From Lachnospiraceae bacterium (GTDB lineage: Bacteria > Bacillota > Clostridia > Lachnospirales > Lachnospiraceae), in NCBI GenBank assembly GCA_017472605.1, contig JAFUPV010000075.1:1-50630 (forward strand): a stretch of 50,630 bases of DNA. Direction: 5' to 3'. The translations under genes and the position numbers were made by a program. Positions 9,409-21,005 of the stretch are shown in pieces (the first letter of the stretch is position 1; each line of letters opens with the position of its first letter). The notes under the pieces are model-generated. The model saw only the letters and a list, made by a program, of their open reading frames with translations, was not told the DNA's origin and searched no databases.

Positions 9409-10482
9409 TTACTCGTAATCTTCAATTCTCCACTCATCCAGCCAGTCAATGAATACCATGCCTTCCGGATACTCTTCATTGGGCTCAACGAAACGTAACG
9501 GCAGCCATACATAATCGGCAATGGATGTGTTTGCTTCCGACGTGTTGGGATAGCCGTTTTCAATCGGCAGATCCGTTTTGAAATCCGGATTGAAGTGCAT
9601 CTCATAGCGTCTTGCATACTCCTCATATTTCAGATGCATATGCTCCGGCAGCCAGCGGTCGGCACATGCAATGTAGAGATCCTTTTTTCCCTGAACCTTA
9701 AAGACAGACGCAACCTGCGAATGGAAGGATGTGTTTGTCTCATCATCCGGGTGAGGATTGCCAAGAACACGGAATGGTCCGTGCCAGGTGTCCGCAATCG
9801 CAACCTCTGAGGGATTCGGCCGATAGCCGGTGGTTCCCGAGGTGATCAGGTAATGCTTTCCTTTTCTCACGAAATGGGACGTTGCCTCTCTCACATAAGG
9901 CGGATATTTCCGCGGGAAATGCGTGCTGTAATATCCTGTTACATCGGTGTAATCGGCAGTCAGATCCGCACAGATGGTCTCTGAATGGACGCGCTCAAAA
10001 TAGTAATAGGCTTTTCCATCCGGCGCTACTGTCAGGTCAAAATCGCCTGCGCTCATGTTCAGCGGCCGCAATCCTTCTTTTATCTTTGTATAGGGTCCCA
10101 GGAATTCATCCGCAACCATGATCGTCTCGGTCTGCGTGTCATCCTCATTGTTCATGATTTTTAACCATGCCACATATTTCTTTGTAAACCGGTTATAGAT
10201 GATGTGGGGACGGTCCATCATCGCGTAGGGATATAACGAAGACCTGGGATTGTCCGGTTCCGGGGGAATGATAATGCCTTTATCCTCCCAGTTGTACAGA
10301 TCCTTTGACGCGTAGCAGCGGACACCCCAGTGCCAGATGCCGTTTTTGCCATCGGTCTTTTTCTTGTTTTCTCCGTAGAAATAGTAGGTTCCGTCGATAT
10401 AAATAACAGAACCGCCATGTGCCTGAATCCGTTTTCCTTCGGTATCTAACCATACCTGTCCCGGCTTAAATGAATGATACAT
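9409..10482 (-). CDS. GH43-family glycosidase, resembling exo-beta-1,3-galactanases
   Basis: A 357-residue five-bladed beta-propeller-type enzyme. The opening IQAHGGSVIYIDGTYYFYGE matches the GH43 branch that includes exo-beta-1,3-galactanases (subfamily 24), in which the usual catalytic base Asp is missing; here too the position has Ala-His-Gly-Gly. RPHIIYNRFTKKYVAW and the later AGDFDLTVAPDG and VREATSHF blades fit the fold, and the Glu in REATSHF is a plausible catalytic acid. No signal peptide and no carbohydrate-binding module are present. The ATG at 10482 has GGGAGG 6 bases upstream. It follows the GH42 gene in the same direction after 130 bp. Family assignment is firm; the galactanase call is tentative. 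Confidence 0.8.
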   Translation of the reverse strand: MYHSFKPGQVWLDTEGKRIQAHGGSVIYIDGTYYFYGENKKKTDGKNGIWHWGVRCYASKDLYNWEDKGIIIPPEPDNPRSSLYPYAMMDRPHIIYNRFTKKYVAWLKIMNNEDDTQTETIMVADEFLGPYTKIKEGLRPLNMSAGDFDLTVAPDGKAYYYFERVHSETICADLTADYTDVTGYYSTHFPRKYPPYVREATSHFVRKGKHYLITSGTTGYRPNPSEVAIADTWHGPFRVLGNPHPDDETNTSFHSQVASVFKVQGKKDLYIACADRWLPEHMHLKYEEYARRYEMHFNPDFKTDLPIENGYPNTSEANTSIADYVWLPLRFVEPNEEYPEGMVFIDWLDEWRIEDYE

Positions 10483-10612
10483 AATTTACCTCCCGATCTG
10501 TAACTGCCAACCGCAGTTTTAAATTATCTCTATTATCCCGGATCCTTCGATGATTCCGGTTTGAATCCGACATATTTGGGGATTTTCCTGTCATGTTTCC
10601 TGCCTGTGAATG

Positions 10613-12649
10613 TCAAACCTCTTCCCTGATGACCAGCTCCGCATCATAGGGCTTCAGCTTCAGAACCTTCCCGTATTTCATCTCTGAAATTACTCCTCTT
10701 CCCGTCTCTTCCAGCGGAATTTCAACGATTTTATTCGTTGTGTTAACATAGAACCGCTGTCCGTCCGCAATCTCTCTTGCCTGAATTCCTTCCGGCACTT
10801 CCAGTCCTTTTTTCAGTCCGATGGAATCACTGATCCGCCCGATCAGCCATTTCAGCAGATCGGCATTGGTTTCCGCAGCCACATAGTAAGCCTTTCCTTT
10901 TCCATATGTATTTTCCGAAACTGCACACAGTCCCTTATCCGGGAAGGCAGCATATTCCTTCGCCATGTGAAGCTCCAGATCCTCATAGTATTCCACATCG
11001 ATGTAGAACGAATCTGCCGAATTGTCTGCCGCGTCGGCTGCCGCCACCTTCAGAAGCTCACGTTTCCCCTTTGCGTCCTCCACCAGTCTGGCATCGTCTG
11101 CAAAATCTCTCCATTCCGCTGTGGTTCGATCAAAGCCTGCCACACGGATGCCGAAGACATCTGCCAGTCGGCCGGGGCGCGGACAGTCAAATACCTGGCT
11201 GTGCTCGTCCACCGTTGCCGAATAGGCAGTCATGATCACCGTTCCGCCTTCCGCAACAAACCGGCGGATCTCGTCTGCCTCTTCCTCTGACATCAATACA
11301 TATTCCGGAAGAATCAGCAGTTTGTAATCATGCTTTCTGTTTTTCAGATTGATGACGTTAAAATCTCTATTTAAATCGTAGAAAACCTTCTGGATTTCCA
11401 CCCGGTTTTCTCTTCCGCTGTGATGGTAGTGCCTTGTACTTCCGTACTGAACCACACATTCATTATCAAAGCTATAGGCAACTGCTGTATCCGGCACCGG
11501 CAGGTAGGGGAATGCGTAGGGTTCCAGCTTCTTCATGTAGGAAGCGATTTCCTGGTACTCTTTGTAGTTTACCGTTGGAAGTCCGTCGTGGCCGACGATG
11601 CCGCAAAGATACTGCTCTTCTCCTGCCAGCATGCTGCGCCAGGTCCATCCGAGAATCATCTGGACACGGTTCAGCAGACACAGCATTGCCTGCAGACGCA
11701 GGGTGCCATAGGGACCGTGGTGCAGTCCCTGTCCACCGGACTGGAATTCCAGACACCACATGGGTTTATCGGTCTCCGCCAGCCGCTGAACGTAGGTACT
11801 TCCCATGAAATGGTAGCGCTCCGTCACCTGATAGCCCGGGTAAAAGCCCATTCCCGGATAGTCCACAAACTTGTCATAGAGGTTCAGATAATCAAATCCC
11901 AGATCGTCCAGCTCCGCATAGTGATTGGAGGCATGGGGAATGCCCGGGCCGAATGTTTCTACTGTCTCCTTCAGCTTCACTAAAAAGCCGCCTGTCTTGT
12001 CAGCAAAGAAGCGTCTCATGTCCAGCCATGGCTCCGGCGCGCCGACTGCGATTCCGTTTTCCGGGAAAACCACCTCATCAAAGCTGTTCAGCTTTCTGCA
12101 CCAGCGCTGCGTCGCCCAGGCGGCATTCAGCTTTTCAATGGTTCCATATTTCTGTTTCAGCCACTGAATGAAGCGCTGTCTGCTCTGCTCCGAATAGGAT
12201 TTCTTTCCGCTGCCAATCTCATTGCACAGACCAAAGGCAAACAGAGCCGGATGGCTGCGGTAACGCTTTACCATTACCTCGGCAAACCGCATGGCATAGT
12301 ACTGATAGGACGGATCTGCCATGTCCTCCATGTAACGGCGGATGCTCGGCTGCAGGATTCCGCTCTTGTCATGGATATTGCAGCCTGGGCACAGCTTGTG
12401 CACCCAGACCGGCGCCGGACGCATGGAAACGTCCAGAAGCACGCCGATTCCTGCCTCCGCAAACAGATCCATGACCTCATCAAACCATTCAAAGGTGTAA
12501 ACACCATCATCCGGTTCGTAGCTGTCCCAGCACAGATGACCAAGACGAACCGTGGTAAATCCGGCCTGCTTCATTAACTCAATATCCGTTCTCCAGCGCT
12601 CTCTGCTCCAGTCATGGGGATGGTAATTTGCTCCAATATAAAGTCCCAT
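10613..12649 (-). CDS. GH42 beta-galactosidase
   Basis: A 678-residue enzyme with the full GH42 layout: TIM barrel (1 to about 390), a beta-galactosidase trimerisation domain with Rossmann-like fold (about 395-600) and a short C-terminal beta domain. The acid/base Glu is in FGLCNEIGS (about residue 144) and the nucleophile Glu in WCLEFQSGG (about 301). GCNIHDKSG lacks the four-Cys zinc cluster seen in some members. GH42 enzymes cleave terminal beta-galactose from short oligosaccharides in the cytoplasm, which fits the absence of a signal peptide. AAAGGA lies upstream of the ATG at 12649. It follows the lacZ-type gene after 88 bp and is probably co-transcribed. Confidence 0.93.
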   Translation of the reverse strand: MGLYIGANYHPHDWSRERWRTDIELMKQAGFTTVRLGHLCWDSYEPDDGVYTFEWFDEVMDLFAEAGIGVLLDVSMRPAPVWVHKLCPGCNIHDKSGILQPSIRRYMEDMADPSYQYYAMRFAEVMVKRYRSHPALFAFGLCNEIGSGKKSYSEQSRQRFIQWLKQKYGTIEKLNAAWATQRWCRKLNSFDEVVFPENGIAVGAPEPWLDMRRFFADKTGGFLVKLKETVETFGPGIPHASNHYAELDDLGFDYLNLYDKFVDYPGMGFYPGYQVTERYHFMGSTYVQRLAETDKPMWCLEFQSGGQGLHHGPYGTLRLQAMLCLLNRVQMILGWTWRSMLAGEEQYLCGIVGHDGLPTVNYKEYQEIASYMKKLEPYAFPYLPVPDTAVAYSFDNECVVQYGSTRHYHHSGRENRVEIQKVFYDLNRDFNVINLKNRKHDYKLLILPEYVLMSEEEADEIRRFVAEGGTVIMTAYSATVDEHSQVFDCPRPGRLADVFGIRVAGFDRTTAEWRDFADDARLVEDAKGKRELLKVAAADAADNSADSFYIDVEYYEDLELHMAKEYAAFPDKGLCAVSENTYGKGKAYYVAAETNADLLKWLIGRISDSIGLKKGLEVPEGIQAREIADGQRFYVNTTNKIVEIPLEETGRGVISEMKYGKVLKLKPYDAELVIREEV

Positions 12650-12737
12650 AACAATTTTTCCTTTCTTCTCTTTTTATCAAACAGTCAGGGGCATCCATTT
12701 CCGATCTTCAAACGCTTCGCCCCTTCCCTTAGTTTCC

Positions 12738-16043
<3,306 letters not shown>

Positions 16044-16047
16044 TCAG

Positions 16048-16130
16048 CTTCTCTGTGTTGATTCCTCTGCCCCTGTCTCTGCTCCAGTTTCTCTGCCTCG
16101 ATTCCTCTGCTCCAATTTCTCTGCTTCCTC
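16048..16130. repeat. Degenerate CTCTGC repeat between lacZ and the YetA-type gene
   Basis: The 215-bp gap between the two minus-strand genes contains a pyrimidine-rich stretch (plus strand) built on GATTCCTCTGC and TTTCTCTGC motifs. One unit of about 28 bp (GATTCCTCTGCTCCAATTTC...) follows a 40-bp version of itself. No promoter or terminator stands out in the gap. Confidence 0.6.
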
Positions 16131-16213
16131 CAACGCAAATAATGCTCCAATCCACTCCGGTGGCAGCGTCTGCTCCGGTAAAACCAGCATCTTCGCCGTT
16201 CACGCAAGGTCTC

Positions 16214-18805
16214 TTACTTTGGAATCTGTTTCTTCTGAGCCGCACACAGATCCCATTCCTCTGCGGGCGGCAAACTCTCCCTGATGAATTCCAATGCCAT
16301 GATGATGTTAAGACACCACTGAGAAACATAGTTCGTCGAGATCCAGGGAATCTCTCTCCGTTCCATGCCGGATGCCGCAGTCTCATAGACTTCCTCTGCA
16401 AATCCGTCCGGATTGTGATGACAGGGACTGGCATCCATCAATGTTTGCCAGGCACGGTTTGCCAGCTGCACATCCTGGTTCTTCCATGCACCAAAAGCAC
16501 TGATTCCTGCAGAAACGTAGCTCATTCCATACCGCTTTCCCTCGCACAGCTGTCCATAGGCAGCCTGACGCTCTTCGTCTGTCATCAGATACTGTTTTCC
16601 ATAGTCGGCGGCCAGCTGATACAGTTCCTCACAGTCAATGGCTTCCGCTGCTTCCAGCCAGATCTGAGGACCTCCCATGCAGAGAGTCAGGTGAATGTTT
16701 TCCACAAACTCGCCGCAGTATTCCATGTCTCCGGTCACCGGATCAAAACAAAACGACGGGCCGGATCCCAGCTTCATTGGCGCAGCCAAAATCCCTTTCA
16801 CACCGCGCAGAATCTTCTGTCTGTAAGTCTCATCCAGTGTCCGTTCATAGGCAGTCATCCAGTCGGAAACAAATGCAGCCCAGTCCGGACCGGTGCGGAC
16901 AAGGAGGGAATGCTCCAGCTCACCGCTTCCATAAAAATGCGTAATGTTTGCCAGAGACTCCGGAGCGCACACCACTTCATCAAAATAATCACCCAGACGG
17001 CGGTCACCGGTGAGATAATACAGCGGCCGATGATGACCTGCCATGGACACCCGCGGCTCCTTACAGGGGCATCCCCAGTGACGGACATTATGTCTGGAAC
17101 CGATTCCCTTCCAGGCGCCCAGATGATAGACATCCGTCTCGGAGCAGTGGCGGCTCATTGCCTCCGCCAGCGTAAACACATCTTCCCGGCCGGTACGCAT
17201 GAAATACAGCCACAGCCAGTAAGTCGGCACCAGCTCCGTATTGTGCCATGCACAGCCACCGAAGTCATATTTCCAGCAATGGCGAACCTCATCGTAGGAG
17301 TGCATGAAATCACCATAGTTGTACAGTCCGTACCAGGAACGGCAATCCAGCTCCTTCTGATAGAATGCAACCGCCTGCTCCAGCATCCGTTCCAGCCTCT
17401 GTTCCTGTTCTGTGTTTCGGCATGGAAGACTCCAGAAGCCAAAGGCCCGCTTTTCGTAATATGCCTCAGGATCCGCCACATAAACGGCAGGCTTCTGCGT
17501 CCGTTTCGTGAAAGCGGAAAATTCCTCATCCGAAGGCAGCGCACTGGTCAGCCGGACAAAGCACTCGCTTGTCACACCAATTCCATTGGCGCTTGCTCCA
17601 AACTCCGGATATCCTTCATAGTTGCTCAGCTGGTAGGCGCGGGTGTCATAGTGACGGTAATCCATGGCCTGTGCCTGGGGCGAATAGAACCACGCATAGC
17701 AGGATGTCGTTTCCGATGCCAGACCATCCACCTCAAGTCCGGATGGAAATCGCTGCCAGAAGTCCTTCACGCCGACCAGAATGCCGCCATTTTCTCCCGC
17801 AACCGCCATCGTTCCGGGAGCCCTGTTTCCGCTTTCGATATCCAGCAGGCAGCACTCCTTCTTTGTCTGCTTCCCGATCTGATACCCATTGTGGGCGACC
17901 TGTGTCAGTACATAGCGGTTCCAGACAGGAAGATCCTTCGCTGCCTCTTCTGCCAGCTTTCCCATCTCACTGCCGTCTGAACATGCTATGAGTTCGCCGC
18001 GTTTCTGCATTTGTCTCAGTTCAACTGGTGTACGCGGATGATAGCTGTACAGATACATTGCCATCTCATGGAGATTTCCGTAATCGGTTCCCAGTTTTAT
18101 GTGACGGTTCCAGGGTTTCCCGGTAAGAGCCGCATCGAACCGGATTCCCATTCCCTTCAGAAAATCCCGTTCCTCCACCCCATTGTAGAAAAAGGTATGT
18201 TCCCATTTGAGTTCATCGCTGTCCTGTCCAACCGTCATGCGAATGGTAAACGGCATCCGATTGGTTTCTCTGCAGAACACGCCCTGATATTTAACCACGC
18301 AGATCACCGGTCCCGCCGTTTCCAGTTCCACCTGATCGATCCGGCATTGGCAGCTGATGACACGGCTTACCCTGCAGCCATCCTCCTCTTTTTGATGTTC
18401 CAGCTCAAACACAGGCTGAATGGACTTCATCCGAAGTTCTCCGTCAAAGGTAATCTGCTCCGCAAGGACACTTCCTCCAGCTTTCGGCACAAACAGTCTG
18501 ATCCGCCCTGCATCAATCACAAATCCGCCGTCTTCCTCTTCTGTGCTCAGCGGACGTTCTCTGACAGCTGTTTTTCCCGGCTGTACCAGAATCTGTGCTC
18601 CCAGCTTTTCACTGTCCGCGGTATGCCTTGCCCACTTCACACTTCCGTCCGGCCAGCGGGCTGCAACTTCATTCTGGGCACTGACCTCGTTTCCGTTCTC
18701 ATTCCAGATCACAAAGTCCTCTGTTTCTGCTTCTCCCCTGTTCCAACAGGTGCCAAACGACACATAGCCTCCCTGATTTCGATGTTCCAGTAAATGCAGT
18801 TTCAT
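16214..18805 (-). CDS. YetA/PcRGLX-type protein, putative exo-rhamnogalacturonan lyase (PL26-like)
   Basis: An 863-residue protein similar in length and layout to B. subtilis YetA and the fungal exo-rhamnogalacturonan lyase PcRGLX. An N-terminal barrel domain carries the typical AARWPDGSVKWARHTA segment (about residues 47-62). A long central beta-sandwich follows, then an (alpha/alpha)6 domain containing YNYGDFMHSYDEV, WHNTELVPTYWLWLYFMRTG and the His-rich GIGSRHNVRHWGCP. In B. subtilis, yetA belongs to the rhamnogalacturonan gene region that also carries yesM and yesN. Here it lies 79 bp downstream of a YesM-type kinase, which supports the call. There is no signal peptide, so it would act on imported rhamnogalacturonan-I fragments. 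AGAGGAG precedes the ATG at 18805. The family call rests on recognition, and the lyase function is inferred. Confidence 0.62.
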   Translation of the reverse strand: MKLHLLEHRNQGGYVSFGTCWNRGEAETEDFVIWNENGNEVSAQNEVAARWPDGSVKWARHTADSEKLGAQILVQPGKTAVRERPLSTEEEDGGFVIDAGRIRLFVPKAGGSVLAEQITFDGELRMKSIQPVFELEHQKEEDGCRVSRVISCQCRIDQVELETAGPVICVVKYQGVFCRETNRMPFTIRMTVGQDSDELKWEHTFFYNGVEERDFLKGMGIRFDAALTGKPWNRHIKLGTDYGNLHEMAMYLYSYHPRTPVELRQMQKRGELIACSDGSEMGKLAEEAAKDLPVWNRYVLTQVAHNGYQIGKQTKKECCLLDIESGNRAPGTMAVAGENGGILVGVKDFWQRFPSGLEVDGLASETTSCYAWFYSPQAQAMDYRHYDTRAYQLSNYEGYPEFGASANGIGVTSECFVRLTSALPSDEEFSAFTKRTQKPAVYVADPEAYYEKRAFGFWSLPCRNTEQEQRLERMLEQAVAFYQKELDCRSWYGLYNYGDFMHSYDEVRHCWKYDFGGCAWHNTELVPTYWLWLYFMRTGREDVFTLAEAMSRHCSETDVYHLGAWKGIGSRHNVRHWGCPCKEPRVSMAGHHRPLYYLTGDRRLGDYFDEVVCAPESLANITHFYGSGELEHSLLVRTGPDWAAFVSDWMTAYERTLDETYRQKILRGVKGILAAPMKLGSGPSFCFDPVTGDMEYCGEFVENIHLTLCMGGPQIWLEAAEAIDCEELYQLAADYGKQYLMTDEERQAAYGQLCEGKRYGMSYVSAGISAFGAWKNQDVQLANRAWQTLMDASPCHHNPDGFAEEVYETAASGMERREIPWISTNYVSQWCLNIIMALEFIRESLPPAEEWDLCAAQKKQIPK

Positions 18806-18884
18806 CGCATCTCCTCTCTGCCCTTTCTCACAGCAAATGGCTCTTCTGTCCGAGCGTCAGAATCTCATCGCCGGATTTCTGCTG

Positions 18885-20657
18885 TCACTCGATGTCATCA
18901 ATTCCCAGCTTCTTCTGATGTTCTTCTTTGCTCATCCGCGCCATGGTGATGATTACCTTTGCGCCGCAGGGCTGGTTGTTTTCCAATGTAATTCCGTATT
19001 CTTCTCCATAGAACAGACGGATTCGCTTCGCAATGCTTGTCAGACCATATCCCTGATCGCTCATGGAAGGGCCGCGCAGCCGCTGATTGATTTCCTCCAT
19101 CCGCTCCGGCGAAAGTCCGGTTCCGTTATCGGCAATGAGGAAGCGGATGCAGTTCTCTGCCGCCAGCTCACAGGTGATCTCCATCTCGTGATAATCCGCT
19201 GTTTCCGACATGGCGTGCATAAAATAGTTTTCAATGGCCGGCTGGATCAGATGGGCAAGAATTCCGCATTCCTGAATCTCCGGGTCAATGTCGTAGGAAA
19301 TGTCAACCGCGTCATGATAGCGCAGCTGAAGAAGTGTCATGTAAAGATTGCAGAACGCAATCTCCTCCCGTATTGTCATGACTGGCGCAGCGTCCGTCAG
19401 GTTGCGGAAGATTCGGGACAGTTTTTCAATGTAATCCGCATTTTCCAGGTCGCCGTTTCGGAACAGATTTCCGCGGATTACCTCCAGCGTATTATAGAGA
19501 AAATGGGGATTGAATCTCGCCTGAATCTGATTCAGTTCCGACCATTTCTGCTTCACGCGTATCTGATATTCATTCTCGATGCTGTCCTTTAAGCGCTCTG
19601 TCATGAGGTTAATGTTGTTTGATATTTCATCAAACTCGTCACTCATCCCGTTCGTCGAGAGCCGGTAATCCAGCTGATTGGTTCCGATGACTGCCAGTCC
19701 TTCCTGGATTCGTTCCACTTTCCGGAAAATCGTTCTGGTTGAATACAGATACAGAACAAGCGAGAAACATGCAAAGCATACAAGAAGCAGCAAAATGGCA
19801 GGTGTCTGACTGTTGCTGTCTCTGACCGCATGCCACCAGGGAAGCAGATAAACGGCTGTAAAGTTCCGTCCTTTGTTGTGGATCACACCGGTAAACCAGC
19901 TGTTTCCGTCCGGATCTCTGTTATAGGCAGAGGTCTCATCGATCCAGTCTGTCTCAAATCCTTCGTCATAGCGGAGCCCTTCGGAATCATAGATCACTCC
20001 ATTCTCATTGGTCAGGACAAAGGCGGCCAGCGTCTCTGCCTCTTTCCTGCTTACGGCGCGTTCAAAAACAGACGCGTCATATCCGACAATGATGCAGCCT
20101 CGCTTCTCACCTGCCAGCACACCGCCGCGGATCAGAAAGGTATCCCGCACGCTTCCGTCCCAGGAACGCCATGCATACCGTCCCAGGAGCTGCATTCGCA
20201 TTGCAGTTTCATCATTTCCCACCGGAAGATCCGGCTGGAAATCTACCAGGTAGGTTCCATCAAAGGTCAGGCAGTAGTTGTGTGCTGCATCCGGATTATA
20301 CAGTGCAATGAATACGATATCCGAATCCTGCTGAATCATTTCTTTCAGCAGAGACACCAGATTCGCCCGTTCTCTTGGACTTGGAAGCTCCTCCTCTTTC
20401 CGGTCAAAATAGGAACGCAGACAGTTCTTATTTTCATCCGCCTGGAAAATCGGCACATATACATCAGAGAAGTTGTATACTTTCTCATGATAAAGATCAA
20501 AAACATCCTGCATGACATTTTCGCACTGCATCATGATGCTGTTTTTCTGCGCAGCATAAGAAATGTAACAGGTTATTCCCGCAAATAGTACAAGCACGGC
20601 CAAAAGCCATATGATAAACACTTTATTGACCGGCCGAACCGTATATTTTTTTCTCAT
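18885..20657 (-). CDS. YesM-type sensor histidine kinase (system 1)
   Basis: A 590-residue membrane kinase. One membrane segment spans residues about 12-32, a large extracellular sensor follows (about 33-275), and a second segment lies near 282-302. A HAMP linker leads to the His_kinase domain with phospho-acceptor His385 in ARFNPHFLYNTLE. The HATPase region has its N box in IQPAIENYFMH, and IADNGTGL and GYGLTSI as G boxes. It should phosphorylate a YesN-type regulator in response to an extracellular carbohydrate or a ligand-loaded binding protein. It lies on the strand opposite its probable partner (24914-26380), downstream of the solute-binding protein, rather than next to the regulator as in most YesMN pairs. 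GGGAGG precedes the ATG at 20657. Confidence 0.92.
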   Translation of the reverse strand: MRKKYTVRPVNKVFIIWLLAVLVLFAGITCYISYAAQKNSIMMQCENVMQDVFDLYHEKVYNFSDVYVPIFQADENKNCLRSYFDRKEEELPSPRERANLVSLLKEMIQQDSDIVFIALYNPDAAHNYCLTFDGTYLVDFQPDLPVGNDETAMRMQLLGRYAWRSWDGSVRDTFLIRGGVLAGEKRGCIIVGYDASVFERAVSRKEAETLAAFVLTNENGVIYDSEGLRYDEGFETDWIDETSAYNRDPDGNSWFTGVIHNKGRNFTAVYLLPWWHAVRDSNSQTPAILLLLVCFACFSLVLYLYSTRTIFRKVERIQEGLAVIGTNQLDYRLSTNGMSDEFDEISNNINLMTERLKDSIENEYQIRVKQKWSELNQIQARFNPHFLYNTLEVIRGNLFRNGDLENADYIEKLSRIFRNLTDAAPVMTIREEIAFCNLYMTLLQLRYHDAVDISYDIDPEIQECGILAHLIQPAIENYFMHAMSETADYHEMEITCELAAENCIRFLIADNGTGLSPERMEEINQRLRGPSMSDQGYGLTSIAKRIRLFYGEEYGITLENNQPCGAKVIITMARMSKEEHQKKLGIDDIE

Positions 20658-20752
20658 CGCACATCCTCCCGTTTGTAGAAATGATCGCTTTCGCTGTACA
20701 GACAGTATACCATATACCAGGACAATTCCGATACTGGAATCTTAAATCCGTT

Positions 20753-20938
20753 CAAACGTGTTACTGGCCGGTTCGACTGGATTCCGGGCTAATCCTGCCA
20801 AACGTATCGCCGGCCGGTTCGACTGGATGCCGGGCCAATCCTGCCAAACGTGTCGCCGGCCGGTTCGACTGGATGCCGGGCCAATCCTGCCAAACATGTC
20901 GCCGGCCGGTTCGACTGGATTTCGGACTAAGCCAAACG
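20753..20938. repeat. 46-bp tandem repeat array, 4 units
   Basis: Starts of CAAACG-type units fall at 20753, 20799, 20845 and 20891, with spacings of 46, 46 and 46 bp; the last unit is a shortened 42 bp. Each carries GGCCGGTTCGACTGGAT and most carry CCGGGC-AATCCTGC. Within a unit GGCCGG and CCGGGCC can pair across a 12-base loop. The array lies in the 348-bp gap between the solute-binding protein gene and the kinase gene, so it would be transcribed with them. It is not a CRISPR array: there are no unique spacers. Confidence 0.9.
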
Positions 20939-20961
20939 GCCGACCGTTTCCGGTCGGCCGT
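20936..20961 (-). terminator. Strong hairpin at the end of the first ABC transporter unit
   Basis: A perfect 11-bp stem (ACGGCCGACCG / CGGTCGGCCGT) closes a GAAA loop on the minus strand. Only three T follow, so it may be a weak terminator, an attenuator or an mRNA-stabilising hairpin. It lies 45 bp past the solute-binding protein stop and directly before the 46-bp array. Confidence 0.6.
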
Positions 20962-21005
20962 ATCGTCCGCACACACATTGCTGCGCGCAGGAAATACTGT
21001 TTTCC

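Noticed and set aside
20753-20938. Possible CRISPR array
   Set aside because: Units are contiguous with no unique spacers, and no cas genes are present.
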